A stretch of DNA of 64,000 nucleotides from Mycteria americana (taxonomy: Eukaryota; Chordata; Aves; Ciconiiformes; Ciconiidae), in the NCBI RefSeq assembly GCF_035582795.1, contig NC_134366.1, positions 107,515,756 to 107,579,755 of the forward strand. Direction: 5' to 3'. Below the pieces are notes generated by a model. It was given only the letters and a program-made list of their open reading frames with translations. It was not told where the DNA came from and ran no database searches. This document shows, one piece after another, positions 46,641 to 59,819 of this stretch. The translations under genes and the position numbers were made by a program. The first letter of the stretch is position 1, and each line of letters opens with the position of its first letter.

Positions 46641-48838
46641 GCATAGTGTCAGGTTTTTTGAGGAAAAAATCCAGTAACACCAGATTAACTTCAAGGAGTT
46701 AAGAAAATTCATGGCACTTCTTGTTTTGTTCAGCCCAGTTATCTTGGCCCAATGCAGACACACACAGGGAATAAGGTTTCTTTTACATAAAAGCCTGAGC
46801 CTGCTCTCATTTGTATCACTATAAATAAAGATTAACTTCTGTGAAATTACTGAATTTATCCTAGTGTATAAACAGCCCAAGAGAAGGCAGAGTCAGGTCC
46901 TATATTATTTTTTATTGCCAGAATGCCTCATTCTCCCAGTGCTATAAATCTACTTTATTGTCTTGTGTTATCCATGGCATTTATCCATTGACTATAGAGC
47001 AAACAGTGAGATCTATGCAAGTAGGCAAATTACAAATTACTTAGGAGCTGCATTTCATCTCACAAATGAAAGTATTTTTCTGACAATTTCTCAGCCATTA
47101 CAAACACGCCATTAGAACTGCAGCACTAATACTTCATCACCTCAACTTGCTTAAGATGAAAATCAATTTTCTTAACATATGAAATACTGATTTTAAACAC
47201 AGAAATATGACTATTAACAAAATAATAGTTAATTAAATAGAAAAGGAGTCTTTGCTCAGGTGAATTTCTTGTAGAATGAGCCACTCCCACAGCCTGGGTT
47301 ACAGAAAATGGAGACTATAACAACAACCATCTGATTCTTAAGCTTCTTAATTTATTATTAAAAATAAATTTTTAAATCAGGTAAGCACATCTCATTCTCA
47401 GATTTTTTTCACTGCACACTATGTATTTAGGGACTTTTAGAACTACGTGTTATGAAGTGTTTAAATTTTGTATTTCTGGAGGCTTTCTCACTTACTATGG
47501 TCTATTAAATCACAACTTGTTTGGGGACATTTTACTCTGATTACTTGGCACCTTTTTTTGAGAAATCCAAATGCATGGATCAAAAAAAAATGTAGGATGC
47601 CCAATTTGGGCTGGCAAAATTTCAGAATCGACACAACCGCAAAGCACAAATAAGCCATCTAAAATGGCCAGTACAAAATCTGTATCAGGTCTTGCTCATC
47701 TGTAGTGCAAAAGCAAACACCAACAAAACCAAAATCTATTAGGGTTGCATCCAGACTGATCATTGCAAAAGTTACTTAGGAATATTTCAGAGTGCCACTA
47801 TCAATGTGTTGCTAACAAACCAAGTGTGGAAGCAGAATCATTTTATTAAACCTCCTACTCCTCTCCCTCATACTTTTGCTTGGGAACCCTTTGCTAAGGG
47901 ATTCCGTGAGCACACTTCCATGCTATAAAGTGGTATTGGCAGACAGCTGACACAGACAGGATAGATGATAGATGCATATTTCCCAGCAGTAGTCCTAGAG
48001 AATATTTGCCACTGTTGCTTTCTCTATTCTAGGCAGCTGTTTCAGCTAGCTTTTGCATTGCTAACAAGTACTGAGATTAAAATAGATCTTTAAAATAGCT
48101 TTTTGCTAAGGCTTCACAGAAACCTGTTGGCTGGATACTCTCACAATGACTCACTTCCACAACTCTTACTTCCCACAAACATCTGTGAATCATAAAAAGC
48201 TTTAATGAATGTGGATAGCTGTGCAAAGAAACTACACATCATCTAGGTATGTATACTTTACTTCTTTTAGCTCTGTTCTCAGCTGTTCCCTTTTTTGTGT
48301 TTCATTTTGTGCCAGGTTTTTATTTTAGATGGTGCAGGCAAGAGGCTGTATTTTTTATACGTCTCTGCAGACCAAGTCTGGCACAATTCTGGAGTGGTAT
48401 AAATAACAAACCTTCCATTTCAAGGAACTGATTTGCAAGGATTGAGAGCCAAATCCAAATCTCTTCTTCCTATGTCAAAGTTTTGAAACCTACCTTGTTT
48501 TGTACTCAAAGGGATTTTCATACAATGAATGAAAAACAGATTACTGTAACAGAGGAGGGGGAAAAAGAGGATAACATTGAAATGTGAAAAGATGTATTTA
48601 CCCAATTTCCACACTATAATTAAAGCAACCAGAAGATGCATTCCATTATTTCAGTAACGTTATTTTGGTCTGGCAAAAATTTCTTCAATAGATGTTGAAG
48701 TTAATATATCCTACATTTATGCTAAAAATTGAATTTAGATTACACTTCATGTAGTCACAATTGAGTCAGCTTGAAGTTCTCTCAAGGTCTAATTTAACTG
48801 TTACATAGCAGTTAAAAAGATCAATCTGGCAGTCTTAC

Positions 48839-49047
48839 CTGTGGATTAAAGAATCCTGTCATCCAGAATTGATTTGGTCGGCCATCCTGCAGCCAACTGC
48901 TGAACTGCTGGTTTCTTTCAAGAAGCTCAGTAAACCAAAATCCTAAAGTAGCTGACTCCCAGGAAATCCTAAACCATAGTTTTGGAATTCTAGCATCATA
49001 CATATTATCTAAAGCATCTTGCAATTCTTCTGACATAATTATGGTTC
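48839..49047 (-). CDS. Axonemal dynein heavy chain (DNAH5/DNAH8 group), third-from-last coding exon
   Basis: This 209-bp exon lies between acceptor ATCTTCTAG and donor CAG|GTAAGA. Joined to the G of the upstream exon it reads [20 protein letters not shown], then [20 protein letters not shown], then [13 protein letters not shown] and [10 protein letters not shown], which is 70 residues. The IIMSE-L-DAL...ARIP--W--SW-S-TLG-W--LL-R segment and the W-TGFFNPQ end are hallmark C-terminal-domain motifs of axonemal dynein heavy chains. The phases (1 in, 0 out) match the neighbouring exons exactly. No disruption is seen. Confidence 0.96.
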
Positions 49048-50337
49048 CTAGAAGATAAGTGAAACATTCAGAATGAACTTTCCCCTAGCTTGCAAAGGCA
49101 ATTAAAACTTCCAAATGACATTCTGACTCTAATAAACCCCTTTTGTTGTGCCTTAATTGCACACCTGTTGCACTAAAGTCTTATCAGTTTGCAATTAATT
49201 TGCTCAAACCTATAAGACTTGATTCAAAGTTAAAGGTGAAAAGATAAATTATATTTCTTCTGTTATTTTGATCTGAAATAAGGATTTTTTTTTTAAATAA
49301 CTCCTTCTCCCTCACACATAATATTTATATTCATTATATTCACACTGTGTTTGGAATGTGATTAATCATTCAAATTTTTTTAATATATTTTATTGGTTCC
49401 CACATACATGATCAATGATAGAGATATACTGAGTAACTCATCTATATCCTAAGCATGTACTGACAGTGATTATATTCATGAAATTCACTGTTATTAATGA
49501 TAACTTTGTACATTTCCATTATCAAGATTCCCAGGGGGAAAGCAGTACATAGAATAAACCTAGAGGCAAAATTTTTTATATATACTTTTGCCAGTGGCAG
49601 TGTGTACTCACATATTCCATGCACAGTACTGTTGCTTCCACTAAAATATTGGCATTTACTAAGACAATGATTTTTCAGTGACACTCACCATTCCATGTGC
49701 CAGAAGTTCCTACATCTTATTGGTTTGTACTCTTAATAGTACTGAGAGCTGGCACATGGCCATGCCTCAGGATGTCTTCTCTATTCCAGCTAAAATATTT
49801 TAAATTATAGAAAATTGTCTGGTAGCCCCCACTCCAATTAAATGTTCATGTAATACCAATGTTCAATGCATTGTCATACACACAACTGCTGTAATTGCCA
49901 CAAGGATTACATGAGATACCAAACAGAATTAGGCGGCTTCCACCACAGAATATGTAAAGGAAAGAGAAGTGGTCTGGGTGACTGCAAACAAGAACTGCAG
50001 TAGCCCATCCAAACATATCTGTATGAAAATGTGGCCTGTAATAAGGAAGCATTTCAAACTCCTTCCTTCCATTGAGGTTGGCAGGTCCCCAGTTCAGGGG
50101 AAGGAGAAGAATATCCAGAAACAAAACACCAGCTTTTAATTTAGAAGAATGCTTGTATAACAGTGTGTGCAAATCTGGTACTTTCTACTATATATCAATG
50201 GCAAATAGGCTTCATTTTCTTCTAGCAGATAATGACCTGCTCTCATTTATACACACCTCTTTTTGTGCAGCGAATGCTATGAGAAACCCATCAACTTTTA
50301 CAAAACTGCAAATATTAAAAAACACTGCCTATCCCAC
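49048..50337 (-). other. Dynein intron, portion before the second LTR
   Basis: This is part of the 10.6-kb intron 49048-59686. It is AT-rich, with no repeat or exon recognised. Confidence 0.6.
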
Positions 50338-51486
50338 TGTGGTGGTTTGACCCTGGCTGGAAGCCAGGTGCCCAAAAAAGCCACTCTGTCACTCTCTTCC
50401 TCAGCTTGACAGGGGAGAGAAAATATAATGAAAGGCTCATGGGTCGAGATAAGGACAGGGAGAGATCAGTCACCCGTTACCATCATGGGCAAAACAGACT
50501 CAACTTGGGGAAAATTAATTTAATTTATTACCAATAAAATCAGAGTAGGGTAATGAGAAATAAAAACTAAATCTTCAAACACCTTCCCCCCACCCCTCCC
50601 TTCTTCCCAGGCTTAACTTTACTCCCAAATTCTCTACCTCCTCCCCACCAGTGGTGCAGGGGGTTAGGGAATGGCGGTTGCGGTCAGTTCACCACACGTT
50701 GTCTCTGCTGCTCCTTCCTCCTCAGGGGGAGGACTCCTCACACTCTTCCCCTGCTCCACTGTGGGGTCCCTCCCACAGGAGACAGTCCTCCATGAGCTTC
50801 TCCAATGTGGGTCCTTCCCACGGGCTGCAGTTCTCCACAAACTGCTCCAGCGTGGGTCCTTTTCATGGGGTGCAGTCCTTCAGGAACAGACTGCTCCAGC
50901 ATGGGTGCCCCACACGGTCACAAGTCCTGCCAGCAAACCAGCTCCTGCGTGGGCCCTTCTCTCTCCATGAGTCCACAGGTCCTGCCAGAAGCCTCCTCCA
51001 GCGCAGGCTTCCCATGGGGTCACACCCTCCTTTTGGCATCCACCTACTCCGGCGTGGGGTCCTCCACGGGCTGCAGGTGGAGATCTGCTCCACTGTGGAC
51101 CTCCATGGGCTGCAGGGGGACAGCCTGCCTCACCATGGCCTTCACCAGGGGCTGCAGGGGAATCTCTGCTCCAGTGCCTGGAGCACCTCCTCCCCCTCCT
51201 TCTTCACTGACCTTGGGGGCTGCAGAGTTGTTGCTCTCACATATTCTCATTCCTCTCTCCGGCTACACTTGCTGTTGCACAGCAACTTTTTCCCCTTCTT
51301 AAATATGTTATCCCAGAGGCCCTACCACTGTCGCTGATGGGCTTGGCCTTGGCCAGTGGCGGATCCATCTTGGAGCCGGCTGGCATTGGCTCTATCGGAC
51401 ATAGGGGAAGCTTCTAGCAGCTTCTCACAGAAGCCACCCCATAGAGCCTGCCTGCTAGCAAAACCTTGCCACACAAGCCCAATACA
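50338..51486 (-). mobile_element. Long solo LTR of an endogenous retrovirus (family B), same strand as the dynein gene
   Basis: On the plus strand it starts TGTGGTGGTTTGACCCTGGC and ends AGCCCAATACA, with a perfect 5-bp target duplication CCCAC at 50333-50337 and 51487-51491. The transcriptional sense is minus: on that strand a TATA-like CATATTTAAG lies at 51307-51298 and a poly(A) signal AATAAA at 50529-50524, in the right order. At 1149 bp it is a long LTR. Its middle (about 50740-51180) is a degenerate array of units around GCTCCAGCGTGGGTCCTTCC and CACGGGCTGCAG. I recognise the family as widespread in birds. No internal genes flank it. Open frames of 228, 165 and 99 codons on the plus strand are products of the GC-rich array. 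Confidence 0.94.
50740..51180. repeat. Degenerate minisatellite-like array inside the LTR
   Basis: Copies of a unit resembling CTCCAGCGTGGGTCCTTCCC plus CACGGGCTGCAG recur with irregular spacing (for example near 50799, 50848, 50900, 51049 and 51090). It is an internal feature of LTR family B rather than an independent satellite. Confidence 0.7.
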
Positions 51487-54400
51487 CCCACATTCTCTGT
51501 GATGGCTTTGTAGTCTGGTTCAGAATTGTGTTTTGGGACAACTAAGAGTCTTTTATAACACAATTAATAAAGCTTCTCTTTGGGTATAAATCTCCTCTAA
51601 CATATAACCAAGAGCACCAACATTTAAGAAAGAAGCCACTCTATGTCACCTCTCCTTTGCCTAGAAAAATGTAATATTAGACCATACACTCTATTCACCC
51701 TCTGGAGGCAGAAAAAGTGGAAAAAAATCATGCAACACATGTTGGTTTCAACTTCAGGGCAACCGTAGTGAGGGCAGAAAACAAGTGAAGAGCATCCCGT
51801 TTGAACCCTGGGGATCATTACCATCTGAACTAAGAAAGAAAGAACTCTTTCATCTCTGGTTCTTCCTTCTTTTCAGGCTGATGCAGCTAACTTTCTCCTG
51901 CAACAAGGGTTGTCAGAGAGCCACATTTTCTTCCCTATTTTTGTGGGCAGGCTGGAGCTTTTCAAGTAGGGAGATACAACCAGTCTCTGCCCTGAAGCAT
52001 GGTGAAATCTCTTAGGATGTCTGCCCGTTATGACTCAGAGCAGCTGCTGAGAACGCTAAGCCAGAGTGTTCTTGGGGATGAGGTATGTTCACAGTTCTGG
52101 CCTTGCCCATATAGCTGCATAAATATTCCTAGTGAGTGGGTGTCATCTCTGGCCGTAGGCATACAGTGCTTGAATTTCAGCACTAAATGACATCTGTGGG
52201 TGTTGGGATGCATTCCTGCAGCTAAAATACTCCGATAAAAATAATTAAAAAAATAAAATAATTGTCAGAAATAAAATTAGTAACACATGAGAAAAATAAC
52301 GGCATCTTTCTGGAGAAAGGTGATACAGGTGTTTGAAAAACTATATGTGATAAATTGAATGAGTAGCACAACACCATAGGCTTCTCATATTTAACTTCTG
52401 AGAAGCTCAGAGCACTGGTTACCATATGAAGAGACTGAATGTCCTATGAACTTAACATGACAAACTTGAATGTTCTATGAATCAGACAGGCCAGCTGCTT
52501 ATAACTTGGTTATTTTGAGGTTTACTTCATGATATTCACTTTCTTGAATGGAATAAAGCCCATCTGAAAATGACTGATGAAAAGTGAGGTCAGTTAAAGA
52601 CATTAGGGCATTTCCATGCTTCAAAAATAATATGTACTGTAAGCATACTGTTTGCACGGCACACAGTTTGAAAATTAGTATTTCCCTTTTTCATTGCCCT
52701 AAATTTATACCATCTCACTTCTAAACCACATCTAAATCTATCCAATTTCTCTGTAGTGAATAAGCCAAATAAAGCTACTCAGTTCTGAGGATAACTAGTT
52801 TTTATTGTTAATTAAAGTAAATAGTCTGTTCTTTTAAATTGGTGTGGTTTTAGGGTCATTCATTCAATAGACATAATGCTTTGAATGGACTACATCAGGA
52901 CCTTGTATTATTTCATGGAGTTGCCCCTTTTCACTACCATACCTACCACAAGCTGAATCTTAAAACTGTGGAATTTGTAAAATTTGGATCTACATTTTGA
53001 ATTTCACATTTAGGAAAGCCTGTATCTGGACTAGAAAACGTGCGTATCTCATTTAAATGAGTGGATAAAGTTAGGAGCAAAGGAAGGATCTTAAACTCCA
53101 GCATGAACCAAAAAAAGCCTCACTCCACTGACTGATTCTCTTCCCACAGGCACAGATGTGAATCAAGAATAACCAGAATAATTATGTAGGATATAAATGA
53201 GATGAGAAGAAACTAGTTTCTCAATCAAATACAGTTTGCCAATAGCTGACATCATTATAATAGGATTGGAGACTATCCCTTGAGGATGATACTTGCTAGA
53301 CAATGAGTTTGTTAAGCTAGCCTTAACACTACACAGAGGAAAAAGCTCAGTGTAAGCATCAATCCATTCTTGACTGTCACAGTTGCAGCTGTAGAAGTTG
53401 ATCTTTTCAGCCTTTAATCCCCACTCAAGTTTACCTCCCAAGCAACCAGGTTTGTTATTGGACCAGTCATTCCTTGCCTCCATCACCAAGGTGTAACTTC
53501 CTCTTCTTCGTTGAACACGATGAAGAGAAAATCCCAAATTGCTTGTAACTTCATAAGCTTTCCTCCCTTTCTGCCTTATGGCAACAGCTAACTTGCTTGT
53601 GCTTTCCCTAAGGAAAGCATTATTTATTATTCCACCCAAAGGTACAAAGTACTAGATGAAAACAATAAAAGCTAATGTATGTTTCCCCATACCTAAAACG
53701 TAATCTTTTTTTTTTTGCAAGCTTTAGCATGTTTCTGCTAGCTCGGTGACCACCATTGCTGTGCTGAAAGAAGTCAACTTCTTTGCTTCAGGCAGTTCTT
53801 TGGATATTTCCCTCTTTCTTCACTTGCAGCACTTGGGCGCTTCAGCATTTGGAGATGATTCCCAGGAAGCTCTCAGAAGCTCATTTAACTCCACCATGCT
53901 GTTTTAACCCCAAGGTCCTCAACAATTTATCACCTTCTTTTGCTCCTAGTCTCCAGAACAGGAAGAGTAAATCAGGCAGCTGAGCCCTGCAATGCACAAC
54001 ACTCTCCATTTTTCACTTGTAGACTGTGGTATTCTCTCCAGCTGCACCTAACCTTTGCCCCTGTTCTGTTTTCTGTTTGTTTCCCACCTTCCTTTTCTGG
54101 TGCAGAATCCTTCGATTTAATTCAAGTCAGGAGAGATTACAGGAACTGAGAAACTTGAGTAGCATGCGATTTTTCACATAGAAGAGCACACAAATCCTAG
54201 ATTCTCTGCAACAACTAATTCCTTCAGTCAGTAAGAAAATTTGAAAGTAACCTTGCAAATTGTTCTGAAACTTACCAGCTCCAGTACTAAATGCACTTGG
54301 CTGCACCCACCAGAGGACTGAAAATAAACATTTTAAAGCAATAATTTGAAGATGAAAATCCATGCACACCTCCCAAAAAGTAATACAAATCACTACCCTG

Positions 54401-57400
54401 AGCTGGAGTAACAGAACAGGCAGATAAACTGTTTTCTGCAGTTTGTCCTAAATGTGCAATGTGTGCTTCTAAACAGTTATCCTGGCCAGCATTATGGCAA
54501 GCATACATAACACTTATTAAGAAGTCCAGAAATAACATGCCACATTTTGTAAAAGACAACAGGAGGCATTCTGGCAGTCTTATCAGGATGAGAAGTAAAT
54601 AATGGATGAGAGCTGCTGAGCCAAGAGTAACTACGCCACAAGACATACTAGACTCATCCCCTCCATTCCTCAAATGAATTCCCCATTGTTACAGTCCATT
54701 AATGTCTGCACTGAGTGCTCTTAATCATCTTCAAATAAAATCCTCATCCAAAAGTGGAATACACAGATGATCCCTACAAGCCTTACACACACACACTGTA
54801 AAAATTAGTAAGGTAAGAGCCCAAGATCTTTCAGTCCAAAAGTCTATTACCATCGTCAGCAGGCCAAACTAAAAATGTGTTAGTGTTAGCAGTCTTAAAG
54901 CATTACGAGTCAGCACAGAACTTAGCCAGCCAGTGGGAATGAGTCCATACTCCTTCTCTTCGTGGGAAATTACCTTTCCTGTGCACTCTGGCAAGACTAG
55001 TTTTCTGAACTTCATTTTTTTGCCACATAGATTAGAATAAATTATCAGCTACTTCATTTGGCTCTTTTGGAGTTCATTTATATCCCTCTTGTAAGGTGCT
55101 ACATACAATGAACAGAAATTCCTTGCAGCAACGTGATGCAAACACTACTGTCAAGATCATGGTATTCTGAGTTGGAAAAAAATAGTGAATCTTTACCTCA
55201 TTCTTTCAGGGGTTTAACACATGAGTTTGTGTAGATGACGTAGGAATTCTAAGTGATTCCTATTCTGTACGTAGAACTATACGCTACCTCACGTCTACAT
55301 GAAGTTCTGGGTGTTTCAACATATTCTTATATGAATGACAATAAGGAAACACCTAAGGCCAACATGCTGGTTAGCAATGCAGTATAAGGATGGTGAGGAG
55401 CTAAAAGCAGGTAATGAAATAGTTTTTAATAAGGTAGCAAATCAATGACCGAGATGTACAGAAATTAGTGAAATGCACCAGTATTCCTCAAGGCCTTGTT
55501 ATTAAGAGTTATTATTCAGCTTTGCCTGAATTATAAAGTTCAAAAAATATTAGAAACACATATAAAAATGCATAGTTTTTTACTCTCCAACACCTTCTGT
55601 CTCAATAGTCTCACCTGTATTTTCTCACACTTCTCAACCTGGCGTAAACATATACCTGAAACACACTAGTGTATTAATTTTAATGAGTTTTCATGCATAT
55701 AATCTATGCGTCATTTAAAGAACATGCACATGGTATATACATCTCTGTGGGTAAAAAGAGGGCAAATAGCAAAGTCCCATGTCCCCTTAGTAATATCCTT
55801 GTTCCTGATCGTCTTATTCCAAAAGCTCTGATTTCCCTCTCTTTCAGTGTAGGATAAGAGTAATCTGTGATTTTTTTTTCCAAGTCCTGGCATGTAGGTT
55901 ATGTATGGTGTGCATTACATGCATGAAAATATGCTAGCTTTGTAACATGAGGGGTGCCATATCGTAGTTGCAGTGGAAAGTTTGCTTAAGCCTGGTAGAC
56001 CTTCTCCATGACAAATGCCATGATGACTTCTGAAGTAGATTATTTGTATTGATTCCACTTCTTTTGCCTTCTATGTTGGTCTTATGGCTTATGCTCCCGT
56101 AGGTACTTGTCTTGCAAGTACTAAGAAAAATGTACAGAACAAAAACTCTGGGTCTGTGGAAACAAATCTTTACACATTACAAGTCATGTAAAAGCTTTTA
56201 GAGGGATTGCTGTATTCTCAGGAAATATGTTAACAGGAAAAAGACTTCTCTCTCCTAACTCCGCAAGTACTGCACAAATAGCAGCGGGAGTTCTGTGGTC
56301 GTGTGGCACATTTATGACATGAAAGGATAACAAATCCAAGGTTTCTTGTATGGCCTTCACTTGTTCATGAAGTAGCCCGTTCCAAAGGATTAGTTTGAAA
56401 ACACAAAGCTATAAGGTACCAGAAATAAATGCCAAGTGGATGCAGTTTTATGACCAAAGTAGAATCTATATATACTCATAAATAAATGAGTTAAGCATTT
56501 GTTTCTTTCATGACAAGACCTTAAACAGAATGTTAAGTAGGTTAAAAAAAACCAGGAAATAAAACCAAATTAAAAGCTGCGCTTATGTCTGTTGCCAAGG
56601 ATTCAATATCCACTTTCAGTGCTACTACAAGCATGCTCCACTGCTGAGATTCATGGAAGCCACTCAAGGGTGACTAGGGATAACTTCCACAGAATCTCTC
56701 TTCTCACTTTCTTCACCGATAGAAGACATATCAGGGTGCCATCAAACACTTACCACTCCTACTTCAGTGCATGGAGAAATAAAGAACCACCCCCCTCAAC
56801 TCACAGATGGGCCACATTCAGTTCCCCTCTACTCAAACAAACTCTAAGAGACTAGGAACAACTTAATGGGTCATTAGATTTTACTGCATTTAAAGAAATT
56901 ATCTTCATTAGTGGGAGAGGGGGTTTGAAGTGCCCACTCTCCAACAAACATCTAGGGTATTAGTATTCTATGCCAGAGGCCTCTACGTTTCCACAGGAGG
57001 AAGATAAGGCACGTACCCAGGAACACTATAGCTCATATACTGCTTTACAAAGAATATGGTCACCTTCTGCCGGGGGCTCAAGATCTGATGTTCATAACCG
57101 ATTAGGATGTGGAGTTTTGGTTCAAGCCCCATGTCTTACTGCTCCTCAGATGAAAAGATGAGAAAACAGTTCCTTCCTTGCCTCTAAGAAGATTTCTCTA
57201 CTTGGAGCATGGCCTCTATTTAGGTCACTTGAGAGGACAATCATCACTGCTGTTTTCTGATTTATGTGAAGCTCTGTATTATACCAACTGTGAAAAAAAT
57301 TCTGGGCAATCAATAAGTAATTAAAACAGAACTAACGGTTGGGACATAACTGAGAGTACAAAGTGCAGCTACAATCTAATTATTACAATTTGATCCAAAA

Positions 57401-59686
57401 CAAGTATCCTCTGGGAAGCAAAGTTTATTGGTGGAGATGCGGGCTTCTGGGGCATGGCTGCCAACAAACATGTTGGACACATGCTAAACATCCTCACCCC
57501 TCCCAAAAGCTGAACACTGCTTAATCTGCCCTCTGGATAGAGGGACAAAACTGGCTCTGCTAATTCCCTCAACATCATTCATGTTCAGCTGCACACGGGC
57601 TCCCACTGAGGAGGGCTTTATATTACCTCAAATTTAACTCAGTGAGCAACAGCAAAATGAAAAGGTCCATCTATTCACATGCAACCTGCAGAATGAAATA
57701 TTCAGACCTCCTTTCACAAAGCTACATAACACAACATGAAGATGTGCTATATGCTTAAACACAACATTTGTTTGAAAATTTAGATCTACTATAAGCAGGC
57801 ACTCAGGCCTTAACAGGTTCATGAAGCCAGAGCCAGATGCATGACCAGGGCAGATGTCAAAATTCACATGACCTGTTTGTCAGGCAGACCAGTTTACCTC
57901 ATTGTAAAGAAAAAGGAGCACCTCAGCTGATCTGAGAGTGCAGTTGACTAGTTTTGGGGGAGAATCTAGTATGAGAGAGTTTGGGGTTTTCCCCTTTGCT
58001 GAGGCAAGAAAGAGTGCCTAAATGTTCCTTTAATCGTTATTGTTAACTATCCAATTTTGTTTTCAGAGCAATTTTTCACTATATTTAACTTACCCATCCC
58101 TAAGAAAATTATAATGTTTTAGAGGATTGCACAAAAGTTACAGCATGAACTTGATTAAACACGTGGTAGAGGACTGTGCCCACTGTGGAACTGAATACTA
58201 AGTGCAAATAAATTATGTTACTTGTTCACCCCTCTGCAGAATATTGTACATTTTGAGACGTTAAATATATCTGTCACAATCAAGGAAAGATTAATACTTT
58301 CTTGGATGGAAAGCATTATTTTAATTTACTTGAAAAGGGACTCTATGCACATATAAAAGGGAACTTTCAGCTCAGTATTGAAACAGAGGACAATTGTTTC
58401 TTCCAGCTTGATTTTGCATAGGTTATTACAGGATATGGAAGCTAATTAGCCTTGGGCACATTTATGAATCTCTTTCCTAGATTCAGATTATAGGCATGAA
58501 GTTTCTGAAGCATGCATTGTTGCCTTGGTGTATCATACAAATGACAGGAAAAAAAAACCCTTTTGATTCTTATGTAACAAAAATACAAATTAAAAAAAAA
58601 TCTCCCTTCATGAAGGACTTATTGTCAAAAGACTGGAAAACACCAGTAAGACAGATCACAGTACTGCCATCACTTATATCAGAAGGGACTAGTTTTGAGG
58701 CACTCTGACCTTCTCCCTGTGGGGACAGTTTGCTGTCTCAGACATTTTCTGCCTCTGTGCTGGAGAACAGCAGACTTGAGTGAGATTTTAACCAGTGGAA
58801 CTGAACCATTCCTGCTTCATTTTCATTTATTGTTAATTCAAGAAGCTTGTCTGAGCAACAGTATACTTTCCTTCCTGGGTATTTCAACTCTTGCAGATGA
58901 GCAAAATGGGAAGTGAAAACAAAAAGCATACAGTAACATCATCATCCCTTCTTTTTCCTCACTCCTTTTCTGATCAAATTTTCCATCTGCTTCTAGCTGC
59001 CTGTACTCTTGATTAACTACATTCACCATTGCTCACTTTCAGCCAAATACTCCTGTCTCTGAGAGATAGAGTGCCGTTGCCTACCTCCTGTGATGGCTAA
59101 AAGAAGAACCCTATCACTCTCTTTTGATTGCACTCCCACTCACTTCAGCTTCCATTTAGAGACATCCTATTTGGTATGACCAGTTTCACGAACATTGCAA
59201 ATCTCACCTTAAATTAGAGTCTTTACCACCTGGCCTCCTGAGTGCCCTGTCTCTCAATTACTTAGCAGCAACACTTCTACCTTCTTCTATATCATTATGT
59301 CTCAGCTTAATTTCATAAATGACTCTGGCACATGACCTGTGGACCTAATCATGCAATTCAGCTCCTCTGAGCTCTGTAGAGATCCTAGAGAGAATCACAG
59401 AACTGTAGTAGTGCTGTGGGACATGAACTGCAATACTGGAGCACATGCATACAGAATAAATTAAGATGGAGTGTCCTTAGAGATGCAGTCAGGAGGCGTT
59501 AAGGGGTAGAATTAGTGGTCACATGATAAAGAGAGAGAAAAAGAAAAACTGGGGGAGGTAGAGAACAAAAGAGAAAGAGGAAGGAAGGGAGGAAAGGAGG
59601 GGAAATAATTTAGTTATATAGTATAAGCAACCATTAGCAATAAATATTGCATCTTAATTAGTATGATTTTTAATATTGTAACTTAC
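51487..59686 (-). other. Dynein intron, portion after the second LTR
   Basis: Unique AT-rich intronic sequence. A 158-codon minus-strand open frame at 53163-53639 is the longest unexplained frame. A purine-rich tract lies at about 59525-59605. No exon with dynein similarity was found, and the long intron is bounded by canonical sites. Confidence 0.6.
59525..59605. repeat. Purine-rich low-complexity tract
   Basis: The plus strand is almost entirely A and G here (GAGAGAGAAAAAGAAAAACT, then GGGAGGAAAGGAGGGGAAAT). It is a polypurine tract about 80 bp upstream, on the plus strand, of the dynein exon. Confidence 0.8.
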
Positions 59687-59819
59687 CATCAATAGCCAAT
59701 TTGAGATCAGTCAGTGTAGTTCGAACTCTTGATATAACATGTTGCATGCGGTCAATTTCTTGACGGAGAAATATGTTTAGGGGTTGAATAGCTCCCATCT
59801 TTTGAAGCTGGGCTTTTAC
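59687..59819 (-). CDS. Axonemal dynein heavy chain (DNAH5/DNAH8 group), fourth-from-last coding exon
   Basis: This 133-bp exon (44 codons plus one base) lies between acceptor CTTGTTTAG and donor GATG|GTAAGT. It reads [20 protein letters not shown], then [20 protein letters not shown], then LAID. The block QP-NIFL-QEI-RM--V---VR--L--LK-AI-G lies just after AAA6 in dynein heavy chains and starts the C-terminal region. The preceding exon must end on a whole codon; I could not find it between 59820 and 64000, so the intron is at least 4.2 kb. The gene body upstream, several thousand codons, is outside the window. Confidence 0.95.

Larger units (their letters stand above)
45317..48838 (-). other. 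Dynein intron, portion after the LTR
   Basis: AT-rich intronic sequence, with a T13G13 homopolymer junction at 46039-46064 and an old interspersed repeat at about 46430-46640 listed separately. Nothing else is recognised. Confidence 0.6.

Noticed and set aside
46416-46880. 154-codon minus-strand open frame
   Set aside because: It overlaps an ancient interspersed repeat and has no coding character beyond hydrophobic residues from T-rich DNA.
50651-51337. Plus-strand open frames of 228, 165 and 99 codons
   Set aside because: They lie wholly within the GC-rich tandem array of an LTR with clear target-site duplications and run opposite to its sense strand.
57055-57165. Possible tRNA or tRNA-derived SINE because of GGTTCAAGCC
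   Set aside because: Only the B-box-like decamer fits; no A box, cloverleaf or acceptor stem could be drawn.
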